Origin: JACQFZ01 sp036381895
GTDB lineage: Bacteria; Pseudomonadota; Gammaproteobacteria; Acidiferrobacterales; Sulfurifustaceae
Direction: 5' to 3'
Assembly: GCA_036381895.1 (NCBI GenBank)
Contig: DASVBY010000081.1
Location: 62,001-126,000 of the forward strand
Length of the DNA stretch: 64,000 nt
Positions 37,189 to 44,527 of this stretch are shown piece by piece. Numbering within the stretch: the stretch's first letter is position 1; every line of letters begins with the position of its first letter. The notes beneath the pieces were generated by a model. That model was not told the DNA's origin and did no database searches. It worked only from the letters and a program-made list of their open reading frames with translations. The position numbers and the translations under genes are program-made.

Positions 37189-38031
37189 TTGGTTGATCCG
37201 ATTCGGCCGCTCAAGAAGCTGAAGCTCGAGAGCTTCAACAATCTCACCAAGACGCTCAGCTTCAACATCTACGACATCTGCTACGCCCCGAGCGAGCAGG
37301 CGCAGAAGGAGTACATCGCCTACATCGACGAGGCGTACAATGCCGAGCGCCTGAAGGGCATCCTGACGGAGGTGGCGCACATCATCGGCGCCAACATCCT
37401 CAACATCGCGCAGCAGGACTACGATCCGGAGGGAGCGAGCGTCACCATGCTCATCTCCGAGCTGCCGCTGTCCGAGGAGCCGCTCAACCCGGAGGCTCCC
37501 GGGCCGCTGCCGGAGGCGCACGCGCGCCGGCTGCACTCGGATGCCGTGGTGGCGCACCTCGACAAGAGCCACATCACGGTGCACACCTATCCGGAGAGCC
37601 ACCCGGACAACGGTATCAGCACGTTCCGCGCGGACATCGACGTGTCCACCTGCGGGAAGATCTCGCCGCTGCGCGCGTTGAACTACCTGATCCACTCGTT
37701 CGAGTCGGACATCGTTATCATCGACTACCGCGTGCGCGGATTCACCCGCGACGTGCGCGGGACCAAGCACTACATCGATCACAAGATCAACTCGATCCAG
37801 AACTTCATCGACAAGCCGACGCTGCATCGCTACCAGGCGATCGACGTGAACGTGTATCAGGAGAACATCTTCCACACGAAGCTCATGCTGAAGGAGTTCC
37901 GGCTCGACAACTACCTGTTCGGCGTGAAGGAGTCGGAGCTGTCGCCGGCGGAAGCGAAAACGGTACCGCAGCGCCTGAAGCACGAGATGCAGGAGATCTT
38001 CTACGGCACCAACATCGTGCGCGTGAGCTGA
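37189..38031 (+). CDS. speD: S-adenosylmethionine decarboxylase proenzyme (TTG start)
   Basis: Produces decarboxylated SAM for spermidine synthesis. It is the long E. coli-type SpeD (280 aa), which self-cleaves to form a pyruvoyl group; the cleavage site is AHLDKSHITVHTYPESHPD, between Lys126 and Ser127. KKLKLESFNNLTKTLSFNIY and VNVYQENIFHTKLMLKEF also match. The TTG at 37189 is chosen because GGAGGT lies at 37174-37179, nine bases before it, and homology begins soon after. The ATG at 37144 lacks a ribosome site and overlaps the likely -10 box. A strong terminator follows. Confidence 0.93.
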   Translation: MVDPIRPLKKLKLESFNNLTKTLSFNIYDICYAPSEQAQKEYIAYIDEAYNAERLKGILTEVAHIIGANILNIAQQDYDPEGASVTMLISELPLSEEPLNPEAPGPLPEAHARRLHSDAVVAHLDKSHITVHTYPESHPDNGISTFRADIDVSTCGKISPLRALNYLIHSFESDIVIIDYRVRGFTRDVRGTKHYIDHKINSIQNFIDKPTLHRYQAIDVNVYQENIFHTKLMLKEFRLDNYLFGVKESELSPAEAKTVPQRLKHEMQEIFYGTNIVRVS

Positions 38032-38054
38032 CGCGCGCTTGCGGCAGGTCCCGG

Positions 38055-38090
38055 GCCCGGATGGCGCGCGAGCGGCATCCGGGCTTTTTT
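38055..38090 (+). terminator. Intrinsic terminator after speD
   Basis: GCCCGGATG (38055-38063) pairs perfectly with CATCCGGGC (38076-38084), 12-nt loop, followed directly by six T residues. A textbook rho-independent terminator 24 bp after the speD stop. Confidence 0.92.
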
Positions 38091-38426
38091 GCGCCTCGCG
38101 CGGGTGTGGCGCGCTGCGAGAGGCGCTGCCCGAGCGGAGAGTAAAGGCATTCGAGACGGGCTTGCCCGAGCTCCAGCCGGAACCGCGGGACGGCGAACGA
38201 CATGCGCTTGCCTCGGAAGATCGAAGGCGCGACGTCGGCCGCATCGGGCGCGCGGCCGAACCAGGCAATCTCGAATTGCCTGTGTTCGCGCGCGGGAGGC
38301 CGACGGCAGCGCGAGGCGGTGAGGGCGGCGGCTGGACGCTGTCGCCACGTGATGCGCCGGGCGGGCCGCGGGCCGCGTCGCCATTCGTCGATCCGCGCTG
38401 CGCGAATCTGTTATCGTTGCGAGGTC
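38091..38426. other. Gene-free stretch between speD terminator and UDG
   Basis: No protein family, RNA or clear repeat recognised. It should contain the promoter of the downstream DNA glycosylase gene. Confidence 0.5.
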
Positions 38427-39062
38427 ATGACGATCGCATTCGACCTCGGCTGCCGCGCCTGCCCGCGCCTCGCGCGGCACCTCGCGGCCGTGCGGCGGGA
38501 CTATCCCGATTATCACGCGCGGCCCGTCGCACCCTTCGGCGACCGGCGCGCACGGCTGCTCATCGTCGGGCTCGCGCCGGGGATGCACGGCGCGAACCGC
38601 ACCGGGCGCCCGTTCACCGGAGACTATGCCGGCATCCTGCTGTACAAGACGCTGCACCGCTACGGCTTCGCCACCCAGCCGGAGGGGGCGGACCCGAACG
38701 ACGGGCTGCGTCTGATCGGCTGCCGCATCACGAACGCGGTCAAGTGCCTGCCGCCCGGGAACAAGCCGCTGCCGGCCGAGATCCGGCAGTGCAACCGCTA
38801 CCTGACGGCGGAGCTCGCGGCGCTGCGGGCGGGAAGCGTGGTCCTCGCGCTCGGTGCGATCGCGCACGCCGCGGTGCTCCAGGCGCTCGATCTCAAGGTG
38901 CGCCACTTTCCGTTCGGCCACGGCAACGAGCACGCGCTCCCCGGCGGACGCGCGCTGCTCGATTCCTACCATTGCAGCCGCTACAACACGCAGACCGGCC
39001 GGCTCACCGAGGCGATGTTCGCCGAGGTCGTGCGGCGGGCGCGTAAGCGGCTCGACGGCTGA
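38427..39062 (+). CDS. Uracil-DNA glycosylase, family 5-like
   Basis: A 211-aa base-excision glycosylase. The diagnostic motif LIVGLAPGMHGANRTGRPFTGD near residue 50 corresponds to the family-5 (UDGb) form, with no catalytic Asp in the first motif. Cys residues at the N-terminus (GCRACPRLARHL) and in NAVKCLPPGNKP fit the iron-sulfur cluster of this family. The second motif is DSYHCSRYNTQTGRLT. It removes uracil and other deaminated bases from DNA. The ATG at 38427 is preceded by GAGGT at close spacing. Confidence 0.9.
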   Translation: MTIAFDLGCRACPRLARHLAAVRRDYPDYHARPVAPFGDRRARLLIVGLAPGMHGANRTGRPFTGDYAGILLYKTLHRYGFATQPEGADPNDGLRLIGCRITNAVKCLPPGNKPLPAEIRQCNRYLTAELAALRAGSVVLALGAIAHAAVLQALDLKVRHFPFGHGNEHALPGGRALLDSYHCSRYNTQTGRLTEAMFAEVVRRARKRLDG

Positions 39063-39321
39063 GGCGCCGCGGTTCCATTCCCGCCGCCGGCGCAGGAAAA
39101 TAGCGCCGCCCCTGGTTTCCGGAGCCGGGCCGCGCACCGGCTGCGGGATTCTCGATCCGGATCCGCGCGCCACCGAGCGCGACGCGGCTTGCCGGATGGG
39201 CGACCGCGCCAGAGTTCGGCCGCTCGGCGTCGCGTCGCCGACGGCCGGGCGAGGGCGCCGGCGAGACCGAAGCGACCGACACCGGGAGCGAGGCGCGGCC
39301 GGGACGGCCGCACACCAAAGC

Positions 39322-41166
39322 ATGTCCGTCGATCTGCAGCGAACCATCCGCAACCTTCCGAACGCGCCCGGCGTGTACCGTTTCGTGGACGCGAAGGGGG
39401 AGGTGCTCTACGTCGGCAAGGCGCGCGCGCTCAAGAAGCGCGTCAGCAGCTATTTCCGGCCGGCCGGCCGGGCGCTGTCGCCGAAGATCCAGGCCCTCGT
39501 GAGCCACACCCACGCGATCGAGGTGACGCTCACGCACACCGAGAGCGAAGCGCTGCTGCTCGAGAACAACCTGATCAAGTCGCTGCGGCCGCGCTACAAC
39601 GTGGTGCTGCGGGACGACAAGAGCTACCCCTACATCTTCGTCTCGGAGGCGCAGGAGTGGCCGCGGCTCGCGTTCCATCGGGGCGCGCGGCGCGAGAAGG
39701 GGCGGTACTTCGGGCCGTATCCCTCCGCCGGCGCGGTGCGCGAGAGCCTGAACCTGCTGCAGAAGGTCTTCCCGGTACGCCAATGCGAGGACACTTTCTT
39801 TCGCACGCGCACCCGGCCGTGCCTGCAGTATCAGATCAAGCGCTGCTCCGCGCCCTGCGTGAGGCTGGTGGAGCGCGAGCGCTACCTTCAGGACGTGCGC
39901 CACGCGGTGCTCTTCCTCGAAGGCAAGAGCCGCGTGGTGATCGACGAAATGATGAAGCGCATGGAGGAGGCCGCGGCGCGCCAGGACTACGAAACCGCGG
40001 CGCTCTACCGCGACCGGATCGCTGCGCTCAAGCGCGTGCAGGAACGGCAGTACATCACGCGCGACGCGGGCGACGCGGACGTGTTCGCGGTCGCGACCGC
40101 AGGCGAAGTCGCCTGCATCGAGGCCACGTTCATCCGCGGCGGCATGAATCTCGGCTCCAAGAGCTTCTTCCCGAAGTCGGGCCGCGGCGCCGAGCCCGAG
40201 GAAGTGCTCAGCGCGTTCCTGCCGCAGTACTACCTGAGCGCGGCCGGTGCGGCGGGCAAGCCGATTCCGGAGCGGATCTACCTGAGCGAGACGGTCGCGG
40301 ACAAGGAGGTACTCGAGCAGGTGTTCGCCGAGCTCGCGGGGCGCAAAGTAACGCTCGTTGCGGGCGCGCGGCTGCGCGGAGCGCCGCGGCGCTGGGTCGA
40401 GATGGCGAAGCGCAACGCCCTCGAGGAAGCGCGGCGGGCGGCGAACGACCGGCTCAACATGGAGGCGCGCTTCGAGGCGCTGCGCACGGCGCTCGGGCTC
40501 GACGAGGTGCCGGAGCGCCTCGAGTGCTTCGACATCAGCCACACCCACGGCGAAGCGACCGTGGCGGCGTGCGTGGTGTTCGATCGCAACGGCCCGGTCA
40601 AGTCGGACTACCGCCGCTTCAATATCGAAGGCGTGCAGCCCGGCGACGACTACGGCGCGCTCGCCCAGGCGCTGACGCGCCGTTACCGCCGGGTGAAGGA
40701 AGGCGAGGGGCGGATCCCCGACGTGCTCTTCATCGACGGCGGCAAGGGGCAGGTGTCGGCGGCGGCCGCGGTTCTCGACGAGCTGCAGGTCGAAGGGCTG
40801 AAGCTCATCGGCATCGCCAAGGGGCGCGAGCGCAAGCCCGGGCTCGAGCGGCTTTTCTTGTCCGGGGGTGAGGTGCCCACTATACTGCCCGCCGATTCCC
40901 CGGCCCTGCACCTGATCCAGCAGATCCGCGACGAGGCGCATCGGTTCGCGATCACCGGGCATCGCCAGCGGCGCGGCCGCGCCCGGGTGGAGTCGCCGCT
41001 CGAGCGCATCCCGGGCATCGGCGAGAAGCGCCGGCAGCTGCTGCTCAAGAACCTCGGCGGCATGCGCGAAGTGGAGCGCGCGGGGGTCGAGGACCTGGCG
41101 CGGGTACCGGGCATCAGCCCGGCGCTGGCGCAGCGGATTTACGACGCATTGCACGAGCGGGACTAG
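39322..41166 (+). CDS. uvrC: Excinuclease ABC subunit C
   Basis: A 614-aa dual-incision nuclease of nucleotide excision repair. The GIY-YIG domain is PNAPGVYRFVDAKGEVLYVG. A Cys segment follows (RPCLQYQIKRCSAPC), then a UVR domain near residue 205 with ARQDYETAALYRDRI. The RNase H-like nuclease domain includes ECFDISHTHGEATVA and VLFIDGGKGQ, and the C-terminus carries helix-hairpin-helix repeats (RIPGIGEKRRQLLLKNLGG). The start is placed at MSVDLQRTIRNLP. pgsA begins 9 bp later, the conserved uvrC-pgsA pair. Confidence 0.95.
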   Translation: MSVDLQRTIRNLPNAPGVYRFVDAKGEVLYVGKARALKKRVSSYFRPAGRALSPKIQALVSHTHAIEVTLTHTESEALLLENNLIKSLRPRYNVVLRDDKSYPYIFVSEAQEWPRLAFHRGARREKGRYFGPYPSAGAVRESLNLLQKVFPVRQCEDTFFRTRTRPCLQYQIKRCSAPCVRLVERERYLQDVRHAVLFLEGKSRVVIDEMMKRMEEAAARQDYETAALYRDRIAALKRVQERQYITRDAGDADVFAVATAGEVACIEATFIRGGMNLGSKSFFPKSGRGAEPEEVLSAFLPQYYLSAAGAAGKPIPERIYLSETVADKEVLEQVFAELAGRKVTLVAGARLRGAPRRWVEMAKRNALEEARRAANDRLNMEARFEALRTALGLDEVPERLECFDISHTHGEATVAACVVFDRNGPVKSDYRRFNIEGVQPGDDYGALAQALTRRYRRVKEGEGRIPDVLFIDGGKGQVSAAAAVLDELQVEGLKLIGIAKGRERKPGLERLFLSGGEVPTILPADSPALHLIQQIRDEAHRFAITGHRQRRGRARVESPLERIPGIGEKRRQLLLKNLGGMREVERAGVEDLARVPGISPALAQRIYDALHERD

Positions 41167-41174
41167 CAAGAATA

Positions 41175-41768
41175 ATGGTATGGAACACGCCGAACGCGCT
41201 GACGCTGCTGCGGCTGGCGCTGATCCCGCTCTTCATCGTCGCGTATTATCTGCCGTACAGCTGGGCGCACGTGCTGACCACGGTGCTGTTCGTCGTGGCC
41301 GCGCTCACCGACTGGCTCGACGGTTATCTCGCCCGGCGGCTCCAGCAGCATTCGCCTTTCGGCGCGTTCCTCGATCCGGTGGTCGACAAGCTCATGGTGG
41401 TCGCGGCCCTCGTGATGCTCGCCTCCGACCCGCACATCCTCGCCGGCGTGCTCGATCCGCGGCTCTTCGCGATCGTGGTGCTCGTGATCGTCGGGCGCGA
41501 GATCACGGTTTCGGCGCTGCGCGAATGGATGGCGGAATACGGCAAGCGTTCGCGGGTGGCGGTTTCCTACGTCGGCAAGATCAAGACGACCGCCCAGATG
41601 GTGGCGATCGCGGTGCTGCTCTGGCGCGAACCGATCGCGGGGCTGTCGGTGGTGCGGACGGGCGAAATCCTGCTCTACGTGGCCGCCGGCCTCACGCTCT
41701 GGTCCATGCTCATTTATATAAGGCTGGCCTGGGTGGACCTGGTCCGGCCGGAGCGCCGCTCACCTTGA
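41175..41768 (+). CDS. pgsA: CDP-diacylglycerol--glycerol-3-phosphate phosphatidyltransferase
   Basis: Inner-membrane enzyme (197 aa) making phosphatidylglycerophosphate. It has four to five hydrophobic segments. The CDP-alcohol phosphatidyltransferase signature is TDWLDGYLARRL followed by FGAFLDPVVDK, with all the Asp residues intact. It directly follows uvrC and precedes tRNA-Gly, a conserved order. Its stop codon lies inside the -35 box of the tRNA-Gly promoter. Confidence 0.95.
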   Translation: MVWNTPNALTLLRLALIPLFIVAYYLPYSWAHVLTTVLFVVAALTDWLDGYLARRLQQHSPFGAFLDPVVDKLMVVAALVMLASDPHILAGVLDPRLFAIVVLVIVGREITVSALREWMAEYGKRSRVAVSYVGKIKTTAQMVAIAVLLWREPIAGLSVVRTGEILLYVAAGLTLWSMLIYIRLAWVDLVRPERRSP

Positions 41769-41793
41769 ACGGGAAGGGGCTGCCGCTTAGAAT
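41765..41793 (+). promoter_or_regulatory. Sigma-70-like promoter of tRNA-Gly
   Basis: TTGAAC (41765-41770), 17-nt spacer, TAGAAT (41788-41793). The predicted start is near 41800, about 8 nt before the mature tRNA-Gly 5' end. The -35 box overlaps the pgsA stop codon. Confidence 0.7.
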
Positions 41794-41807
41794 GGTGGCC
41801 GAATTCC

Positions 41808-41883
41808 GCGGGCATAGCTCAGTTGGTAGAGCGCAACCTTGCCAAGGTTGAGGTCGCGAGTTCGAGCCTCGTTGCCCGCTCCA
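41808..41883 (+). tRNA. tRNA-Gly (GCC)
   Basis: Cloverleaf visible: acceptor GCGGGCA pairs with TGCCCGC, anticodon arm CAACC-TTGCCAA-GGTTG gives anticodon GCC, T arm contains TTCGAGC, and the 3' CCA is encoded (41881-41883). Confidence 0.97.
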
Positions 41884-41892
41884 GATTCCTGC

Positions 41893-41921
41893 GGGGAGAC
41901 GTCTGACGTCTCCCCGTTTTT
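41893..41921 (+). terminator. Intrinsic terminator between tRNA-Gly and tRNA-Cys
   Basis: GGGGAGACGT (41893-41902), loop CTG, ACGTCTCCCC (41906-41915), then GTTTTT. A perfect 10-bp stem with a short U-tract, just 9 bp after tRNA-Gly. It would end the tRNA-Gly transcript and separate it from tRNA-Cys. Confidence 0.85.
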
Positions 41922-41963
41922 GCCTCTGCGGACAGCAGCCCCGCAGCGGCGCCCATAGAATGC

Positions 41964-42037
41964 GGCTGGGTGGCAGAGTGGTTATGCAGCGGCCTGCAAA
42001 GCCGTGTACGCCGGTTCGATTCCGACCCCAGCCTCCA
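41964..42037 (+). tRNA. tRNA-Cys (GCA)
   Basis: Acceptor GGCTGGG pairs with CCCAGCC, anticodon arm CGGC-CTGCAAA-GCCG gives GCA, T loop TTCGATT, encoded CCA at 42035-42037. Fifteen bases of its 3' end (42022-42036) recur at 43115-43129. No good promoter was found; the TAGAAT just upstream lies too close to the mature 5' end. Confidence 0.97.
42022..42036 (+). repeat. 15-bp direct repeat, left copy (tRNA-Cys 3' end)
   Basis: CCGACCCCAGCCTCC within tRNA-Cys is repeated exactly at 43115-43129. A partial copy of a tRNA 3' end downstream of the intact tRNA is the usual footprint of site-specific integration. It flanks about 1.1 kb of lower-GC DNA with mercury-transport-like remnants. Confidence 0.55.
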
Positions 42038-42396
42038 TTTTTCTCTTTCCATAGCATCCAGCGGCGTCCCCGTAACGGCAGCAAACCGCATGGGTTAAAG
42101 CATTTGCGGGTCGGTACGGGTCCGCGGACATCTCAACGGATCCGTTGACAGGCGGGGGACCGGTCAAGGGTGCCGGCTCCGACCGGTGGTTTTCGAGCGC
42201 GAAGTAGCCTGCCATCGGACCGTCGCCCGGCAGAAACCGGATCCAGGCGTCGGCTCACCGTGACTCGGCCTGCGGCCGGGATCGAGCCGGCGGCGACGGT
42301 CGGGAGCGCAGCGGGAAAGGGGGGCAGCGCGCGGCGATCGATGTGAAGGATACCGGCGTATCGTCAGGCAAGTACAAACCTTGGAGGTCAACCGAC
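42038..42396. other. Gene-free stretch downstream of tRNA-Cys
   Basis: No coding sequence recognised, and no integrase remnant. It contains a 16-bp perfect palindrome, TCAACGGATCCGTTGA (42133-42148), and a GATAC-CGGC-GTATC dyad (42349-42362), 34 nt before the next gene's ATG, which could be an operator of that gene. Confidence 0.5.
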
Positions 42397-42825
42397 ATGA
42401 GCGCTGAGAGTCACGAGGGTGCGCTGATATGCGTGGCGTCTGCCATTCCGGCGGCCGAGCGGGCGAAACACTTCGCACTCGCACGCGAACTTTTCCACGA
42501 ACTCGCCGAAGAGCGAACGGATCTTCCCGACGGCTATGCAATCCGCTTCCCGGCCGATGCTTTCGATGCCGTCACACGCTTCGTCGCGAACGAAAGGAAG
42601 TGTTGCCCGTTCCTGAACTTTGATCTGTCGATCGCGGCGGATGGTGGGCCACTGTGGTTGCGGATGACCGGTCCTGCCGGTACACGCGAGGTGGTCCAAG
42701 CCGAACTCGATCTCGGCGGCTCGTGCGACTGCTGCTCGAGCGAGGCGACCGGCAAACACGCTCTAGTGCAATCGTCCCTCGAGGAGGCGATCCCACTCGG
42801 GGACTTGGCGGCACGACACGCATAG
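42397..42825 (+). CDS. Cysteine-pair hypothetical protein, possibly metal-related
   Basis: A 142-aa soluble protein. A strong GGAGGT (42383-42388) lies 8 nt before the ATG. The middle has NERKCCPFLNFDL and then PLWLRMTGPAG. The C-terminus has GGSCDCCSSEATGK, giving two Cys pairs that could bind a soft metal. I recall this NER-CC-PF pattern in proteins of unknown function that occur in metal-resistance loci, but the function is not established. A merT-like remnant follows immediately, supporting a mer-type origin. GC is visibly lower than in the flanking chromosome. Confidence 0.75.
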   Translation: MSAESHEGALICVASAIPAAERAKHFALARELFHELAEERTDLPDGYAIRFPADAFDAVTRFVANERKCCPFLNFDLSIAADGGPLWLRMTGPAGTREVVQAELDLGGSCDCCSSEATGKHALVQSSLEEAIPLGDLAARHA

Positions 42826-42830
42826 CCAAT

Positions 42831-43019
42831 TGGCCGGCAGCGGGAAGCGGCGCTGCGGCGCTCGGCGTCTGCAGCTCATGCTGTCTCTTATCGTTGTGCT
42901 AGCGGCTCGCGGCGTGGGCGGAGCATGGATCAGTGGCTTTAAAGGGTTCGCGCCGTACAATCCGATATTCGTCATCGTCGCCGCGTGCTCCTCGGGTACG
43001 GGTTCTATGCGATGTACTG
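42831..43019 (+). pseudogene. Degenerate merT-like mercuric ion transporter remnant
   Basis: Three reading frames must be joined to see a MerT-like protein. The first gives AAGSGAAALGVCSSCCLLSL, with the Cys pair of the first membrane helix. The second gives GVGGAWISGFKGFAPYNPIF, the best-conserved MerT segment. The third gives VLLGYGFYAMY and then TGA (43018-43020). At least two frameshifts and the stop make it nonfunctional. MerT normally carries Hg(II) across the inner membrane. It sits between the cysteine-pair gene and the tRNA-Cys 3'-end copy. Confidence 0.65.
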
Positions 43020-43114
43020 AAACACGAGAAATGCCTGCCCGGCCGGGGCAGGGTGCAAGGCTTGCCAGCCGGGTCGTGCCACTCGGATAGGCTTGTGGGC
43101 TGCAACGCTCCTGC

Positions 43115-43129
43115 CCGACCCCAGCCTCC
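43115..43129 (+). repeat. 15-bp direct repeat, right copy (partial tRNA-Cys 3' end)
   Basis: CCGACCCCAGCCTCC, identical to the 3' end of tRNA-Cys at 42022-42036; similarity continues weakly into a pyrimidine-rich flank. It has the position and nature of an attachment-site remnant at the far end of the merT-like insert. No integrase remains. Confidence 0.55.
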
Positions 43130-43130
43130 G

Positions 43131-43617
43131 GTTTTCCCCCGGCAATGCCCGGCACTCGCGGTGCCGGCGCCCGCCGCGCGTCGACGGGAAACACCTTACT
43201 TCTTCCCTCCTTAATGTCCTGGCGCTTCGTTGCTAGAGTGCGCTGATCGCGACTCTGGCGACAAGGAACTATAACGAGCGGATGTGAGGAGCTCCTCGCA
43301 TCCATCCGGGAGGTCCGAACCTTGCCGGCTTTCTCCCTCTCTGTACGTCCCGGTGGAGGATGCGATGCGCTGCGCGCAGGCGTCGTTTCGACGGACCGCC
43401 TCGCGCGCACCGGATCCGGCGCTTCCGCGGCTGCCCGCGCCGCCGTGTGCCGGCCGCAGACACCGTGCGCCCGCGGCCGGGGCGGATCGGCACGACCGGT
43501 CGCAGGGCCGCAGGCTGGCGGAACCGCGCCGTGGCCGTAACGCACGCGCGGTCGATCCCGCTTGCCCGGGCTCGGCCGGCGGCCGTCGTACGACTGTCGC
43601 ATTCGAGACGCGCGACC
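43131..43617. other. Gene-free stretch before the membrane protein gene
   Basis: No family, RNA or mobile-element remnant recognised. A 7-bp hairpin (CCGGCAC 43149-43155 with GTGCCGG 43161-43167) is the only local structure seen. It should contain the promoter for the gene at 43618. Confidence 0.45.
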
Positions 43618-44274
43618 ATGCGCGTATTGCTCGTCTCGATTGCGATCATCCATGCGCTCAATCTTCCCGCCGTTTGGCTCCGCTATCACGACGTGCCGAT
43701 CCGCGGCGGGAGCTATTATGTGGCGCTCTTCAGCGTGAGCAGCGAAGGAGCGCTTCCTACCTGGTATTCCGCCGTCACGCTGCTCCTCTGTGCCGTGCTG
43801 CTCGGCGTCATTGCCGCCGTGTACCGCGGGCAGCCGTTCCGCGCACACTGGTCGGCGCTCGCGGTGATCTTCGGTCTCATGTCGCTCGACGAGGCGACCG
43901 CAATCCATGAGATGCTGACGACACCGCTGCACGCACGCCTGAACACCGGCGGGGCGCTGTTCTTCGCCTGGGTGATCCCCGGGCTTGCGTTCGTCGCCGT
44001 GCTCGCGCTCGCCTACGTGCGATTCCTGTGGTCCCTGCCGCGGCGAACCGGCGGCCTGTTTCTGCTCGCGGGCGCGACCTACGTGGCGGGCGCGCTCGGG
44101 ATGGAGATGGCGGCGGGGCTGTACGTCGAAGCGCGCGGCTACACCTTCGTCTACGGTCTCATGGCCACAGCGGAAGAGGTGCTCGAGATGGGCGGCGTTG
44201 CGCTGTTCATTTACGGCCTGCTCGATCACCTCGAGCATCACGTCGGCCGGCTGGAGATCGCCTTGCGGCCGTAG
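43618..44274 (+). CDS. Hypothetical multi-span membrane protein
   Basis: A 218-aa protein with about six hydrophobic segments (MRVLLVSIAIIHALNLPAVW, YSAVTLLLCAVLLGVIAAVY, ALFFAWVIPGLAFVAVLALA and others). Acidic and His residues lie between helices (LMSLDEATAIHEML, ATAEEVLEMGG). That pattern could place Asp, Glu and His within the membrane, as in metal or proton carriers or membrane hydrolases, but no family was recognised. It lies between the mer-like remnant and tRNA-Leu, so it may belong to the inserted DNA. The ATG at 43618 is the first in a frame that becomes hydrophobic. Confidence 0.7.
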   Translation: MRVLLVSIAIIHALNLPAVWLRYHDVPIRGGSYYVALFSVSSEGALPTWYSAVTLLLCAVLLGVIAAVYRGQPFRAHWSALAVIFGLMSLDEATAIHEMLTTPLHARLNTGGALFFAWVIPGLAFVAVLALAYVRFLWSLPRRTGGLFLLAGATYVAGALGMEMAAGLYVEARGYTFVYGLMATAEEVLEMGGVALFIYGLLDHLEHHVGRLEIALRP

Positions 44275-44307
44275 AGCCGCACTGATGCCGGAGACGTCGA
44301 TCCGGCT

Positions 44308-44335
44308 TTGTCCAGGCGGCGCGACCCTTTACACT
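44308..44335 (+). promoter_or_regulatory. Candidate promoter of tRNA-Leu
   Basis: TTGTCC (44308-44313) and TACACT (44330-44335), 16-nt spacer; predicted start near 44342, just before the mature tRNA at 44347. An own promoter would let tRNA-Leu survive separation from the Gly/Cys genes. Confidence 0.55.
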
Positions 44336-44346
44336 TCGCGTGCCAT

Positions 44347-44435
44347 GCCCGGGTGGCGGAACTGGTAGACGCAACGGACTTAAAATCCGTTGGCTCGAAA
44401 GGGCCGTGCCGGTTCGATTCCGGCCCCGGGCACCA
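44347..44435 (+). tRNA. tRNA-Leu (TAA)
   Basis: Acceptor GCCCGGG pairs with CCCGGGC, the anticodon arm CGGAC-TTAAAAT-CCG region gives TAA, a long variable arm is present (class II tRNA), T loop TTCGATT, encoded CCA at 44433-44435. In many proteobacteria this tRNA follows tRNA-Cys directly; here it is 2.3 kb away. Confidence 0.97.
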
Positions 44436-44527
44436 GGCAAGGAAGTGGACGCAACGGGCTTTGCGCTTCGAGTGCGCCCGGCTCGTGCCAGGTTGAAAAG
44501 TGCGCGAGCCCGACGAGTAACAGGAGG

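Noticed and set aside
39063..39321. N-terminal extension of uvrC through the gap after the UDG gene
   Set aside because: Low-complexity Arg/Ala sequence without UvrC similarity; the GIY-YIG domain begins normally after the ATG at 39322.
41956..41961. TAGAAT just before tRNA-Cys as its -10 box
   Set aside because: It ends two bases before the mature 5' end, so transcription would start inside the tRNA, and no -35 box is at a suitable distance.
42038..43130. A complete integrative element at tRNA-Cys
   Set aside because: No integrase, excisionase or mobility gene is visible. Only the repeat and cargo-like remnants remain, so it is reported as a footprint only.
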